Source: an uncultured Porphyromonadaceae bacterium
GTDB taxonomy: Bacteria > Bacteroidota > Bacteroidia > Bacteroidales > Muribaculaceae
Direction of reading: 5' to 3'
DNA length: 32,686 nt
Assembly (NCBI GenBank): GCA_900547825.1
Contig: URII01000025.1
Span: 1 to 32,686, forward strand
Part shown: positions 1 through 7,927 of the stretch, piece after piece
How positions within the stretch are numbered: position 1 is the first letter of the stretch
Layout: the number at the start of each line of letters is the position of its first letter
Made by a program: the position numbers and the translations under genes
The notes under the pieces: generated by a model
What the model was told of the DNA's origin: nothing
The model's input: only the letters and a program-made list of their open reading frames with translations
The model's database searches: none

Positions 1-21
1 GGCAAATTTAAGGATATATTT

Positions 22-444
22 TCATGTGTTTGGAATCACCGGGCCTTTTATAAGTTTATCTTTGATCAAAGTAGCTATTTCGTGGCGGGTAAGACCCTTT
101 ATATAAATCGGTCCGAGCACGGGAAAGTCAATGTAACCGTTGGGATCTACAGTGTAGAGCGGCACATTTGATCCTACGTTTCCGGTACTTCGTCCCGATC
201 GCTGTCCGTAAGTGCGGCGTTGTTCGGTGAGATTGAATATTATCGAAAGCTCCGGATCGCTTGACGATACGTTGATGGAAAGTTTGTCGCCCGGCTCTAT
301 TTTCACGGGCTGTTCGTCAAGGATCTGCTGAGGCACCCCCACTACGGTATCTTGCAGGTATACAACCTCTTTCTTTGTGTTGCAGCTTGTAAGCGTAGCT
401 GCCGCTAACACTGCAATGGCAAATAGTTTCTTTAACGTATTCAT
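22..444 (-). CDS. Polysaccharide export outer-membrane lipoprotein (Wza/BexD-type), C-terminally truncated
   Basis: The 140-residue product opens with a lipoprotein signal peptide (lipobox ending at Cys21, 'LTSC') followed by a polysaccharide biosynthesis/export domain: 'IEPGDKLSINVSSSDPEL' near residues 50-67 and 'DPNGYIDFPVLGPIYIKGLT' near residues 100-119. The family forms the outer-membrane channel for capsule or exopolysaccharide export. Full-length relatives in Bacteroidales are about 260-270 residues and carry SLBB repeats after this domain; here a TGA at 22-24 ends the protein at about half length. The reading frame then stays open for seven more codons to the window edge, as expected if the stop is a point nonsense mutation, although real truncation by rearrangement is equally possible. 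It lies 8 nt downstream of the WecA-like gene, so the two are probably co-transcribed. Confidence 0.75.
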   Translation of the reverse strand: MNTLKKLFAIAVLAAATLTSCNTKKEVVYLQDTVVGVPQQILDEQPVKIEPGDKLSINVSSSDPELSIIFNLTEQRRTYGQRSGRSTGNVGSNVPLYTVDPNGYIDFPVLGPIYIKGLTRHEIATLIKDKLIKGPVIPNT

Positions 445-452
445 TATGATGA

Positions 453-1562
453 TTATATATTTTTACAGATGAGTTTAGCCTTTTTGCGGTTTATCAGTGA
501 TGTGATAGCCATGTTGCCGGCAAACCATACGATTACATCGGCTAAAACAAGCCATGTAACATTTACGAACGGTGACAACATTACGTTTATAATGGTGTAC
601 AGTATTGAGATAAACAGAATCAACGGCATCGTTTGACGTTGATTAAGTCCTAATGCCAGAAATTTGTGATGAATGTGAGTGCGATCAGGTTCAAACGGAC
701 TTTTATGATGGAGAATTCGGTTCCCAAAAACTCTCAGCACATCGAAACATGGCACTATCATAGGCGAAAAAGCCATTACAAACGGATTGTATTCCAATGT
801 ACCCACTACCGGATAATTGCACATATGTATGGAGAGAATGGAAAGTATTACCCCGATGGTGAGGGCACCGGTGTCGCCCATAAATATTTTTTTGCGCGAT
901 TCCGGATTGCCGAACACATTAAAATAAAAGAATGGAACCATAGTCCCGAGTGATGCAAATGATAATAGTGCCCAGAATAATTCTCCCATATAAAAATATG
1001 AGAGGCCGAATGCTAAGAACGCAATTGAACTTAGGCCGGATGCTAATCCGTCAATTCCATCAATAAGATTCACTGCATTTATAAAAAATACTATCACTAC
1101 CAGCGTAAGGATGGCGCTTGCCGCAAATGGCATCTCATTTATTCCGAGGAAGCCGGAGAGATCCTTGATATACAGCCCTGAAAGGATCAGGAAACCTGCC
1201 ACCACTAATTGTACAAAAAATTTAGCACTGTAGCGCACGCCAATTAAGTCATCGGCTATTCCGACAAGATACATGCACATTATTGAGCAAAGACCGAAGC
1301 ATAACACGAGAGGATCCGTGGCAGAAAGATGCATGGTCAGCTTCCCGTCGGCTATCAAGTCAAATCCGATTACGCACGCTATGGATATGAATATAGCAGG
1401 CATGAACGCGATACCCCCGAGACGAGGCACCGTCGAGGTGTGGATTTTGCGTTCATCAGGTATGTCAAACAAATTCTTACGAAATGCCACCAGCAATATT
1501 TGTGGGATAAGAATGCCGGTAAGCAAACAGCTTATGAGAAACGCCGAAATTATACTTTCCAT
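453..1562 (-). CDS. Undecaprenyl-phosphate glycosyl-1-phosphate transferase, WecA/TagO/MraY family
   Basis: This 369-residue polytopic membrane protein carries the hallmarks of the polyprenyl-phosphate N-acetylhexosamine-1-phosphate transferase family: an aspartate pair in 'GIADDLIG' (Asp104-105), 'NAVNLIDGIDGL' (162-173), 'FMGDTGAL' (227-234) and the WecA-type 'HIHH' (296-299). The family moves a sugar-1-phosphate from a UDP-sugar to undecaprenyl phosphate on the cytoplasmic face and so starts glycan assembly. The 'HIHH' motif and the export gene 8 nt downstream favour a WecA-like role in O-antigen or capsule synthesis rather than MraY in peptidoglycan synthesis; the actual sugar cannot be read from the sequence. 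A near-perfect promoter lies 77-108 nt upstream of the start. Confidence 0.9.
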   Translation of the reverse strand: MESIISAFLISCLLTGILIPQILLVAFRKNLFDIPDERKIHTSTVPRLGGIAFMPAIFISIACVIGFDLIADGKLTMHLSATDPLVLCFGLCSIMCMYLVGIADDLIGVRYSAKFFVQLVVAGFLILSGLYIKDLSGFLGINEMPFAASAILTLVVIVFFINAVNLIDGIDGLASGLSSIAFLAFGLSYFYMGELFWALLSFASLGTMVPFFYFNVFGNPESRKKIFMGDTGALTIGVILSILSIHMCNYPVVGTLEYNPFVMAFSPMIVPCFDVLRVFGNRILHHKSPFEPDRTHIHHKFLALGLNQRQTMPLILFISILYTIINVMLSPFVNVTWLVLADVIVWFAGNMAITSLINRKKAKLICKNI

Positions 1563-1638
1563 GCCTTGAGTAAATATCTTTTATAGTTGAGAAAGAACGG
1601 TTTATCACTGTAATAATATGCGTCGGCATATTTGGGCG

Positions 1639-1670
1639 CAAAATTAGTGAATTTTATCTGAACCGACAAA
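1639..1670 (-). promoter_or_regulatory. Bacteroidota promoter for the WecA-like/export operon
   Basis: On the minus strand TTTG (1670-1667) is followed after 20 nt by TAATTTTG (1646-1639), an exact match to the Bacteroidota -33/-7 consensus. Transcription would start near 1633, giving a leader of about 70 nt. Confidence 0.7.
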
Positions 1671-1726
1671 ATCTTGCCCTGGTGTATTTTGTTAAATTTG
1701 CGCCACTCTGAATTTTTCAGTTAAAG

Positions 1727-1758
1727 TTAGGGTTACAGAATAATATTTCGTAATTTTG
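1727..1758 (+). promoter_or_regulatory. Bacteroidota promoter for the SPOR-folE operon
   Basis: TAATTTTG (1751-1758) is an exact -7 element; 20 nt upstream is TTAG (1727-1730), one mismatch from TTTG. It lies about 30 nt before the start codon at 1789. It is divergent from the WecA promoter, and the 226-nt gap between the two genes holds nothing else I recognise. Confidence 0.6.
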
Positions 1759-1788
1759 TGGCAAAATCAAAAGTGTTACTACTATAAT

Positions 1789-2274
1789 ATGAACGTATCA
1801 ATCTGCTCCCGATTCAGGATTGCGGCTTATTTTGCCGTAGTTGCCGCTATTGCCGGGCTTAATGCCTATGGAGAGGAGCAGCATATCAATATTTTAGAAG
1901 AAATAACATCTGATTCGACCATTGTCATTATTCAGCCCGACAAATTGATTGAGCGTATAGAATGGGAGGAGGCTGACGACACGGATCATAGACCTGCCAC
2001 TGGCCGTATGGCCGGTTATAGGGTGCAGGTGTTCAGCGATGGAAATCAGCGAACGGCCCGTAACGAAGCCCGTCGTAAGGCAATGATGATAGGATCCCGA
2101 TTTCCGCAATACCGCACCTATACCTCTTTTTCATCCCCTTATTGGCGTTTGCGTGTAGGTGATTTCCGTACTCAGAAAGAGGCTCAGGCTGTAGCTGCCG
2201 ACATAAAGAGCGCTTTTCCGTCGTTTGCCAAGGAAATAAGAGTGGTGCGCGATCGCGTTTTGATATCTAATTAA
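1789..2274 (+). CDS. Exported SPOR-domain protein
   Basis: The 161-residue protein has an N-terminal signal peptide or anchor (hydrophobic residues about 10-28) and a C-terminal SPOR domain beginning near 'GYRVQVFSDGNQRTARNEA' and including 'YWRLRVGDFRTQKEAQAVAADI'. SPOR domains bind denuded septal peptidoglycan, so a periplasmic role in cell-wall processing or division is likely but not specified. The ATG at 1789 is preferred over an in-frame GTG at 1756, because the predicted -7 element (1751-1758) overlaps that GTG, which would therefore not be transcribed. folE follows 27 nt downstream; I recall the pairing SPOR-folE as common in Bacteroidales. Confidence 0.85.
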   Translation: MNVSICSRFRIAAYFAVVAAIAGLNAYGEEQHINILEEITSDSTIVIIQPDKLIERIEWEEADDTDHRPATGRMAGYRVQVFSDGNQRTARNEARRKAMMIGSRFPQYRTYTSFSSPYWRLRVGDFRTQKEAQAVAADIKSAFPSFAKEIRVVRDRVLISN

Positions 2275-2301
2275 CATTGTAATTGCAGTTTCTTTTTATT
2301 A

Positions 2302-2880
2302 ATGGAGCAGCTTTCACAACAGCAGGAACTGACCGCCTTGAAGGTGGCCGACCACATAAATGAGATAATCAAGCTTCTTGGAGAGGATCCCTCGCGTGAG
2401 GGATTGTTAAAAACGCCCATGAGGGCGGCCCGGGCTCTTGTTTATGCCACCGGAGGATATTCTCTTTCTCCCGAGGATATAGTTAATGATGCCATTTTCG
2501 AGTCCGATACATCCGGAATGGTAACTGTCCGTGATATAGAATTTTATTCGGAATGTGAACACCATATTCTACCGTTTTTCGGAAAAGTGTCTATCGGCTA
2601 TATTCCTGATGGAAAGATAATCGGGCTAAGCAAACTGGCCCGGCTTGTGGATGTTTATGCCCGTCGGCTTCAGGTGCAGGAACGTATGAGTTCCCAGATT
2701 CTTGATGCGGTTAATTATCTGTTGCATCCCAAAGGAGTTATTGTGGTATGTGAAGCCCGCCACCTTTGCATGCAGATGCGGGGAGTTGAGAAACAGGATT
2801 CCTCCACCGTGACTGTGGTTACCTCCGGATTATTTGACAATCATGAGGTCAGAAAAGATTTTTTTATGGGCCTCAGATAA
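2302..2880 (+). CDS. folE: GTP cyclohydrolase I
   Basis: This 192-residue protein is a full-length GTP cyclohydrolase I, which converts GTP to 7,8-dihydroneopterin triphosphate at the head of folate and pterin synthesis. The zinc site is visible as 'CEHH' (Cys85, His88) and 'RHLCM' (Cys156), with the family signature 'GLSKLARLVDVYARRLQVQE' at 108-127. 'MRGVEKQDSSTVT' close to the C-terminus is also typical. It is the cytosolic decameric type I enzyme, not the zinc-independent FolE2. It sits in a four-gene co-directional cluster, with the next start 28 nt downstream. Confidence 0.97.
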   Translation: MEQLSQQQELTALKVADHINEIIKLLGEDPSREGLLKTPMRAARALVYATGGYSLSPEDIVNDAIFESDTSGMVTVRDIEFYSECEHHILPFFGKVSIGYIPDGKIIGLSKLARLVDVYARRLQVQERMSSQILDAVNYLLHPKGVIVVCEARHLCMQMRGVEKQDSSTVTVVTSGLFDNHEVRKDFFMGLR

Positions 2881-2908
2881 GTAGGCTGCTTACGTCAATT
2901 CTATAATT

Positions 2909-4108
2909 ATGCCGCAGCTATCACATAGGGGCATCCAGATGCCTGCTTCGCCCATACGTAAGCTCGCTCATCTGAGTGAGGAGGCTAAACGTCGTGGCGT
3001 CAAAGTGTTTCATCTCAATATCGGACAGCCGGATCTGCCTTCGCCCACCGAAGCTTTTGATGCCCTTTCACAGATACAGCCCGGAGTGTTGTCATATACG
3101 CCTTCAGCCGGAATATATTCGTTACGCAGCCGTCTTTCAGGTTATTACCGTTCCTTTGGCCTGAATGTGGATCCGGAGGATATAATTGTGACATGCGGAG
3201 GGTCGGAGGCTGTGCTTTTCGCTTTTATGGCATGTCTTAATCCGGGCGATGAAATCATAGTTCCCGAGCCTGCTTATGCCAATTACATGGCATTCGCTGT
3301 GTCAGCAGGCGCTAAGATAGTTCCTTTGACATCACATATAGAGGACAACTTCGCTCTGCCTCCGGTAGAGGAGATAGAGCGCCTTATAACGCCCCATACA
3401 AAAGGAGTGCTTATATGCAATCCTAATAATCCTACGGGTTATCTGTATTCACGTGAGGAGCTTGAGCGCATACGTGATATAGTAGAGCAGCATGATCTTT
3501 ATCTGTTCAGTGACGAAGTATACCGTGAATTCTGTTACACATCCGTACCTTATGTCTCAGCACTTCAGCTTGAAGGCATTGATGATAAAGTGGTGTTGAT
3601 AGATTCGGTTTCCAAGCGTTACAGTGAGTGTGGCATACGTATAGGAGCGCTTGTCACCCGTAATTCAGCTCTGCGTGAAGTGGTGATGAAATTCTGTCAG
3701 GCACGGTTGAGTCCTCCTCTTTTAGGACAGATTGTGGCTGAGGCCTCAATGGACGCTTCGCAAAGTTATATGCAGGCGGTTCATGAGGAATACAGACATA
3801 GGCGTGACTGCCTTGTTGCCGGATTGAATTCCATACCGGGAGTGTTCAGTCCTCTTCCTACCGGAGCCTTTTACACGGTGGCCAAGCTTCCGGTTGACAA
3901 TGCCGAGAAATTCTGCCGGTGGTGCCTGAGCGATTTCTCGTATGAGGGAATGACTGTTTTTCTTGCCCCTGCCGAAGGATTTTATACTACTCCGGGGTTG
4001 GGACGTGATGAGGTGAGAATTGCATATGTGTTGAATATCGATGAACTTACCACGGCTTTAAAAGTATTGGAAAAGGCTCTTGAGGTATATCCCGGGCGTG
4101 TAGTGTGA
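2909..4108 (+). CDS. Class I/II pyridoxal-phosphate aminotransferase
   Basis: The 399-residue product is a fold-type I aminotransferase of the aspartate-aminotransferase-like group. Visible motifs are 'NPNNPTGYLYS' (171-181), 'SDEVYREF' with PLP-contacting Asp202 and Tyr205, and the Schiff-base lysine in 'DSVSKRYSECGIRIG' (Lys236). It transfers an amino group between an amino acid and a 2-oxo acid in the cytosol; the substrate cannot be assigned from sequence, although aspartate is a common specificity for this subgroup. It is 10 nt upstream of the permease gene and probably shares a transcript with folE. Confidence 0.9.
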   Translation: MPQLSHRGIQMPASPIRKLAHLSEEAKRRGVKVFHLNIGQPDLPSPTEAFDALSQIQPGVLSYTPSAGIYSLRSRLSGYYRSFGLNVDPEDIIVTCGGSEAVLFAFMACLNPGDEIIVPEPAYANYMAFAVSAGAKIVPLTSHIEDNFALPPVEEIERLITPHTKGVLICNPNNPTGYLYSREELERIRDIVEQHDLYLFSDEVYREFCYTSVPYVSALQLEGIDDKVVLIDSVSKRYSECGIRIGALVTRNSALREVVMKFCQARLSPPLLGQIVAEASMDASQSYMQAVHEEYRHRRDCLVAGLNSIPGVFSPLPTGAFYTVAKLPVDNAEKFCRWCLSDFSYEGMTVFLAPAEGFYTTPGLGRDEVRIAYVLNIDELTTALKVLEKALEVYPGRVV

Positions 4109-4118
4109 ATATTGGGGT

Positions 4119-5351
4119 ATGAATGTGCCTTATTTTATATCCCGACGTCTACGCCTGAAAGGTGACGCTGCCGAAGGAACATTCACCGGTGTGGCAATAG
4201 CAGTGTGCGGTGTGGCGCTTTCATTGGCAGTGATGATGATCTCTATTGCCGTGGTCACTGGTTTCCGCCATGAGATCCGTAACAAAGTGGAGGGATTCGA
4301 CAGTCAGATAGTGCTTTATCACGGCGATCGTTACATAACCCTTACTGATACACTTCAGTCTATTATCCTTGATGTGGCTCCGGGAGCGTCAGTAAGTGTG
4401 GTAGAGCAACGTCCGGGCATACTTAAGACTCCCGATAGTTTCGTCGGGCTGAGTTTTAAAGGCATAACAGCCGGTTACGACACCGCTTTCATAGCTTCAG
4501 CTATAAAGGAAGGTGTGTTGCCGGATCTGCACACGGCCGATGATTCCGATCCTGCCATACTTATCTCCCGGCATGTGGCCTCGCGTCTTCAGCTATCTGC
4601 AGGCGATAATATCAACGGATATTTTTTCACCGATGGCACGGTGAAAGCCCGGCGGTTCAGAGTTTCGGGCATTTATGATACTCATTTCGGCGATTTTGAC
4701 CGGATGAATGCTTTTGTGGCCAAACCTGTGCTTGACGGCATATCCCTCACTGCACCTGACGAAGGTTCACGCATAGAAGTATCCGGACTTTCCAGCAGTG
4801 AAATATCCTCTGTTTCGGATAAACTGTATGAATCGCTTATCGGCACATATTCGCAAGGACGCATATCCGATATGCCTCTGCTTACGGATGTCAACTCTAT
4901 GGGGGCCTTATATTTCAACTGGCTTGAACTCCTTGATGCCAATGTTATTGTTATATTGGCGCTTATGGGCGCTGTGGCCGGTTTTACCTTGATATCGAGC
5001 TTGTTTATAATAATATTGCGTCGTGTCAGGCTCATAGGTATTCTGAAATCGCAGGGTGCCACAACAGGATTTATATCACGGATATTCATAGCGGTTTCGA
5101 TGCGCATTGTGTTTATCGGAATGGTAGTGGGTAATCTTCTGGCCATTGCATTGATCCTGTTGCAGGACACATTTCATATTGTGCCTTTGGATCCCGAAGC
5201 CTATTACCTTGACTATGTGCCGGTGGAACTTGGTTTTATTTCGTGGCTTGCGCTGAATGTCGGAGTGGCGGTTGCGGGCTATATTGTAGTGGTGTTGCCC
5301 TCTCGCATAGTGGCCACGATTTCACCTTCTGAAACTATGAGGTATGAATAA
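4119..5351 (+). CDS. LolC/LolE-like ABC transporter permease (FtsX family)
   Basis: The 410-residue membrane protein has the layout of lipoprotein-releasing permeases: one transmembrane helix near residues 22-45 ('GVAIAVCGVALSLAVMMISI'), a periplasmic MacB-PCD-type domain of about 220 residues, then three helices in the C-terminal FtsX domain beginning near residue 275. Family members take lipoproteins from the inner membrane to the Lol carrier. No ATPase gene (LolD) is next to it, so the partner must be encoded elsewhere. Other FtsX-family exporters cannot be excluded, but the conserved 'FISRRL' start is typical of this Bacteroidota group. Confidence 0.85.
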   Translation: MNVPYFISRRLRLKGDAAEGTFTGVAIAVCGVALSLAVMMISIAVVTGFRHEIRNKVEGFDSQIVLYHGDRYITLTDTLQSIILDVAPGASVSVVEQRPGILKTPDSFVGLSFKGITAGYDTAFIASAIKEGVLPDLHTADDSDPAILISRHVASRLQLSAGDNINGYFFTDGTVKARRFRVSGIYDTHFGDFDRMNAFVAKPVLDGISLTAPDEGSRIEVSGLSSSEISSVSDKLYESLIGTYSQGRISDMPLLTDVNSMGALYFNWLELLDANVIVILALMGAVAGFTLISSLFIIILRRVRLIGILKSQGATTGFISRIFIAVSMRIVFIGMVVGNLLAIALILLQDTFHIVPLDPEAYYLDYVPVELGFISWLALNVGVAVAGYIVVVLPSRIVATISPSETMRYE

Positions 5352-5364
5352 AATTCCGTTTCGC

Positions 5365-5390
5365 TCGGCCATAATGCCGATTTATTTGTT
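5365..5390 (+). terminator. Possible weak terminator after the LolC/E-like gene
   Basis: A 5-bp stem TCGGC/GCCGA (5365-5369 with 5376-5380) with a 6-nt loop is followed by a T-rich stretch. The stem is short, so this is tentative. The rest of the gap to rsfS contains a 9-bp direct repeat (ACGTATAAT at 5403-5411 and 5412-5420), and I found no clean promoter match. Confidence 0.35.
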
Positions 5391-5465
5391 AAAAAGTAAA
5401 GTACGTATAATACGTATAATTGATATATCGTTTAATTCTCACATAACAACACTCTGTTTCAACTG

Positions 5466-5834
5466 ATGACATTTACTCAGGAACTCCCGTCATTCGACAC
5501 TCTCGTGATCGATGGCATTCAGGACCGTAAAGGAAAAAATATCAAGATTGTGGACCTTTCGTCAATCGACGGCGCTTCGGCCCGTCAGTTCATAATATGC
5601 GAAGGTTCTTCGAATATGCAGGTCACTGCCATAGCCGACAATATAAGGGAATCGCTGCTTGAGAGAGCCGGCATAAAACCTTATAATTATGACGGCTACA
5701 GAAATGCCGAATGGATAGTTATCGACTATGGCGACGTTCTGGTCCATGTTTTTCAGCCCGAAGTGCGTGCCCGTTACAATCTTGAGGAATTGTGGAGCGA
5801 TGCTCCTATTATTTCCATCCCGGATCTTGATTGA
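5466..5834 (+). CDS. rsfS: Ribosome silencing factor RsfS (YbeB/Iojap)
   Basis: The 122-residue protein matches the RsfS/Iojap family along its length: 'DRKGKNIKIVDLSSIDGASARQFIICEGSS' (22-51), 'ESLLERAGIKPYNYDG' and the typical end 'WIVIDYGDVLVHVFQPEVRARYNLEELWSDA'. The family binds ribosomal protein uL14 and blocks subunit joining in starvation or stationary phase. ftsH follows 62 nt downstream on the same strand, an arrangement I recall from other Bacteroidales. Confidence 0.95.
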   Translation: MTFTQELPSFDTLVIDGIQDRKGKNIKIVDLSSIDGASARQFIICEGSSNMQVTAIADNIRESLLERAGIKPYNYDGYRNAEWIVIDYGDVLVHVFQPEVRARYNLEELWSDAPIISIPDLD

Positions 5835-5896
5835 CCGGATACTGTTTTTTCTGTTAATAAATATAATAATATCTATAGACTTACCTCATTTATCAA

Positions 5897-7927
5897 ATGA
5901 CTTCAAAGCCGCAAAAGTCCCGTTCCATAAAATTCAGCATGTACTGGATGTACGCTATTGTCATAGCGTTCCTTGTGGGAATACTTTACCTGGATGATAA
6001 CTCAGCCACCAAGGAGATAAGTTATTCGCAGTTCGAGAAATATGTGACAGGCGGAGGCGTGGAACGGATTGTAGTTTTCACAAACAAGAATATAGCGGAA
6101 GCATATCTGTCCGATTCCCTTGCCCAGAAAATATTTAAGTCGGGACAGTTGAAGCCCGGCACAATAGCCAAGATTGAGACTGAGATCCCATCGGCCGACA
6201 AACTTCAGGACAAGATAGAGGAATGGACTGCATCGGGTAAATTCAAGGGCGATGTGAAGTTTGAGAAAGGCAGTGAATTCAACACCCTTCTGTGGTCGTT
6301 CGGGCCCATCATACTCTTCATTGCATTCTGGTTTTTCATGATGAAGCGTATGTCAGGCCGCGATGGAGGAGGTCCCGGCGGTGTGTTCAATGTGGGTAAA
6401 TCCAAAGCCAAGATTTTCGATAAGGATAATGATATAAAAGTCACGTTCAAGGATGTGGCAGGGCTGTCTGAGGCCAAGACTGAGATTGAGGAGATCGTTG
6501 AGTTTCTCAAAAATCCGGGACGATATACCGAACTCGGCGGAAAGATCCCCAAGGGAGCCCTTCTGGTAGGCCCTCCCGGAACTGGTAAGACGCTTCTTGC
6601 CAAGGCGGTAGCCGGAGAGGCCAATGTGCCGTTCTTTTCCATGTCGGGCAGCGACTTTGTCGAGATGTTTGTAGGTGTGGGTGCCTCGCGTGTGAGGGAT
6701 CTGTTCCGTCAGGCCAAAGAGAAATCCCCGTGCATAGTGTTCATCGACGAGATTGACGCCGTAGGTCGGGCTCGTGGCCGCAATCCGAACATGGGTTCGA
6801 ATGATGAACGGGAGAATACTCTCAATCAGCTGCTTACGGAGATGGACGGTTTCGGCACAAACAGCGGTGTTATAATCCTTGCTGCTACCAACCGAGCCGA
6901 CATACTCGACAAGGCCCTGTTGCGTGCCGGACGCTTCGACCGTCAGATTTATGTGGAATTGCCCGATCTCAACGACCGTGTGGCCATATTCAACGTGCAT
7001 CTCAAAAAAATAAAGCTTGCCGAGGATGTGGATGTGGAGCTTCTCGCCCGTCAGACACCGGGATTCTCCGGAGCCGATATAGCCAACGTATGTAATGAGG
7101 CCGCGCTTATAGCCGCCCGTCATAACAAACATTCCGTTGGTCGTCAGGACTTTATCGATGCGGTGGACCGTATAATAGGCGGACTGGAGAAACGCACAAA
7201 GATAACCACCGACGAGGAGAAACGCTCCATAGCCGTGCATGAGGCCGGACACGCCACAGTGTCATGGTTCCTGCGTTATGCCAACCCACTTATAAAAGTG
7301 ACAATCGTGCCGCGAGGCAAAGCTCTCGGGGCAGCCTGGTATTTGCCCGAGGAACGTCAGATAACACCTACTCAGGCTCTTCTTGACGAAATGTGCGCTA
7401 CCCTCGGAGGTCGTGCGGCCGAGGAGCTTTTTCTCGGGCATATTTCCACCGGTGCGGCCAACGACCTTGAACGCGTTACCAAGCAGGCCTATGCTATGGT
7501 GGTTTACTACGGCATGAGCGACAAACTGCCCAATATATGCTATTATGATTCATCGGGACAGCAATACGGCTTCTCCAAGCCTTACAGCGAGGATCGTGCC
7601 CGTCTCATCGACGAAGAGGTGTCGAGGCTTATAGAGCAGCAATATAACCGGGCTAAGGAGATATTGAAAAAGCATGCCGAGGGTCATGGACAGCTGGCCG
7701 ACACTCTTGTGACACGTGAAGTCATATTTACCGAGGATGTGGAGAAGATCTTCGGCAAGCGGCAGTGGATCTCGCGCACTGACGAAATTCTTGCAGCACG
7801 TGATGCGGAGAATAAGGATGCGAATGCTGCCGACCACGGCCATGGCAGTGATGCCGGTGTTGAGGATGTAGAAGCTGAAGAAGTTGCTGACACAGATAAG
7901 ACTGATGACAAGGCTCCGGCCAACTGA
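5897..7927 (+). CDS. ftsH: ATP-dependent zinc metalloprotease FtsH
   Basis: The 676-residue protein shows the complete FtsH architecture: a transmembrane helix at about 15-32, a periplasmic domain, a second helix near 133-148, and an AAA+ module with Walker A 'GPPGTGKT' (225-232), Walker B 'VFIDEID' (281-287) and the second region of homology 'TNRADILDKALLRAGRFDR' (331-349). The zinc protease site is 'HEAGH' (448-452). It degrades misfolded membrane proteins and short-lived cytosolic regulators. The C-terminal 50 or so residues are an acidic low-complexity tail rich in Asp, Glu and Ala. The last 23 nt overlap the start of the Omp85-like gene, suggesting translational coupling. Confidence 0.98.
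   Translation: MTSKPQKSRSIKFSMYWMYAIVIAFLVGILYLDDNSATKEISYSQFEKYVTGGGVERIVVFTNKNIAEAYLSDSLAQKIFKSGQLKPGTIAKIETEIPSADKLQDKIEEWTASGKFKGDVKFEKGSEFNTLLWSFGPIILFIAFWFFMMKRMSGRDGGGPGGVFNVGKSKAKIFDKDNDIKVTFKDVAGLSEAKTEIEEIVEFLKNPGRYTELGGKIPKGALLVGPPGTGKTLLAKAVAGEANVPFFSMSGSDFVEMFVGVGASRVRDLFRQAKEKSPCIVFIDEIDAVGRARGRNPNMGSNDERENTLNQLLTEMDGFGTNSGVIILAATNRADILDKALLRAGRFDRQIYVELPDLNDRVAIFNVHLKKIKLAEDVDVELLARQTPGFSGADIANVCNEAALIAARHNKHSVGRQDFIDAVDRIIGGLEKRTKITTDEEKRSIAVHEAGHATVSWFLRYANPLIKVTIVPRGKALGAAWYLPEERQITPTQALLDEMCATLGGRAAEELFLGHISTGAANDLERVTKQAYAMVVYYGMSDKLPNICYYDSSGQQYGFSKPYSEDRARLIDEEVSRLIEQQYNRAKEILKKHAEGHGQLADTLVTREVIFTEDVEKIFGKRQWISRTDEILAARDAENKDANAADHGHGSDAGVEDVEAEEVADTDKTDDKAPAN

Noticed and set aside
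6353..7252. A 299-codon open frame antisense to ftsH
   Set aside because: It mirrors a highly conserved region of ftsH on the opposite strand; composition is not protein-like and it has no start context.
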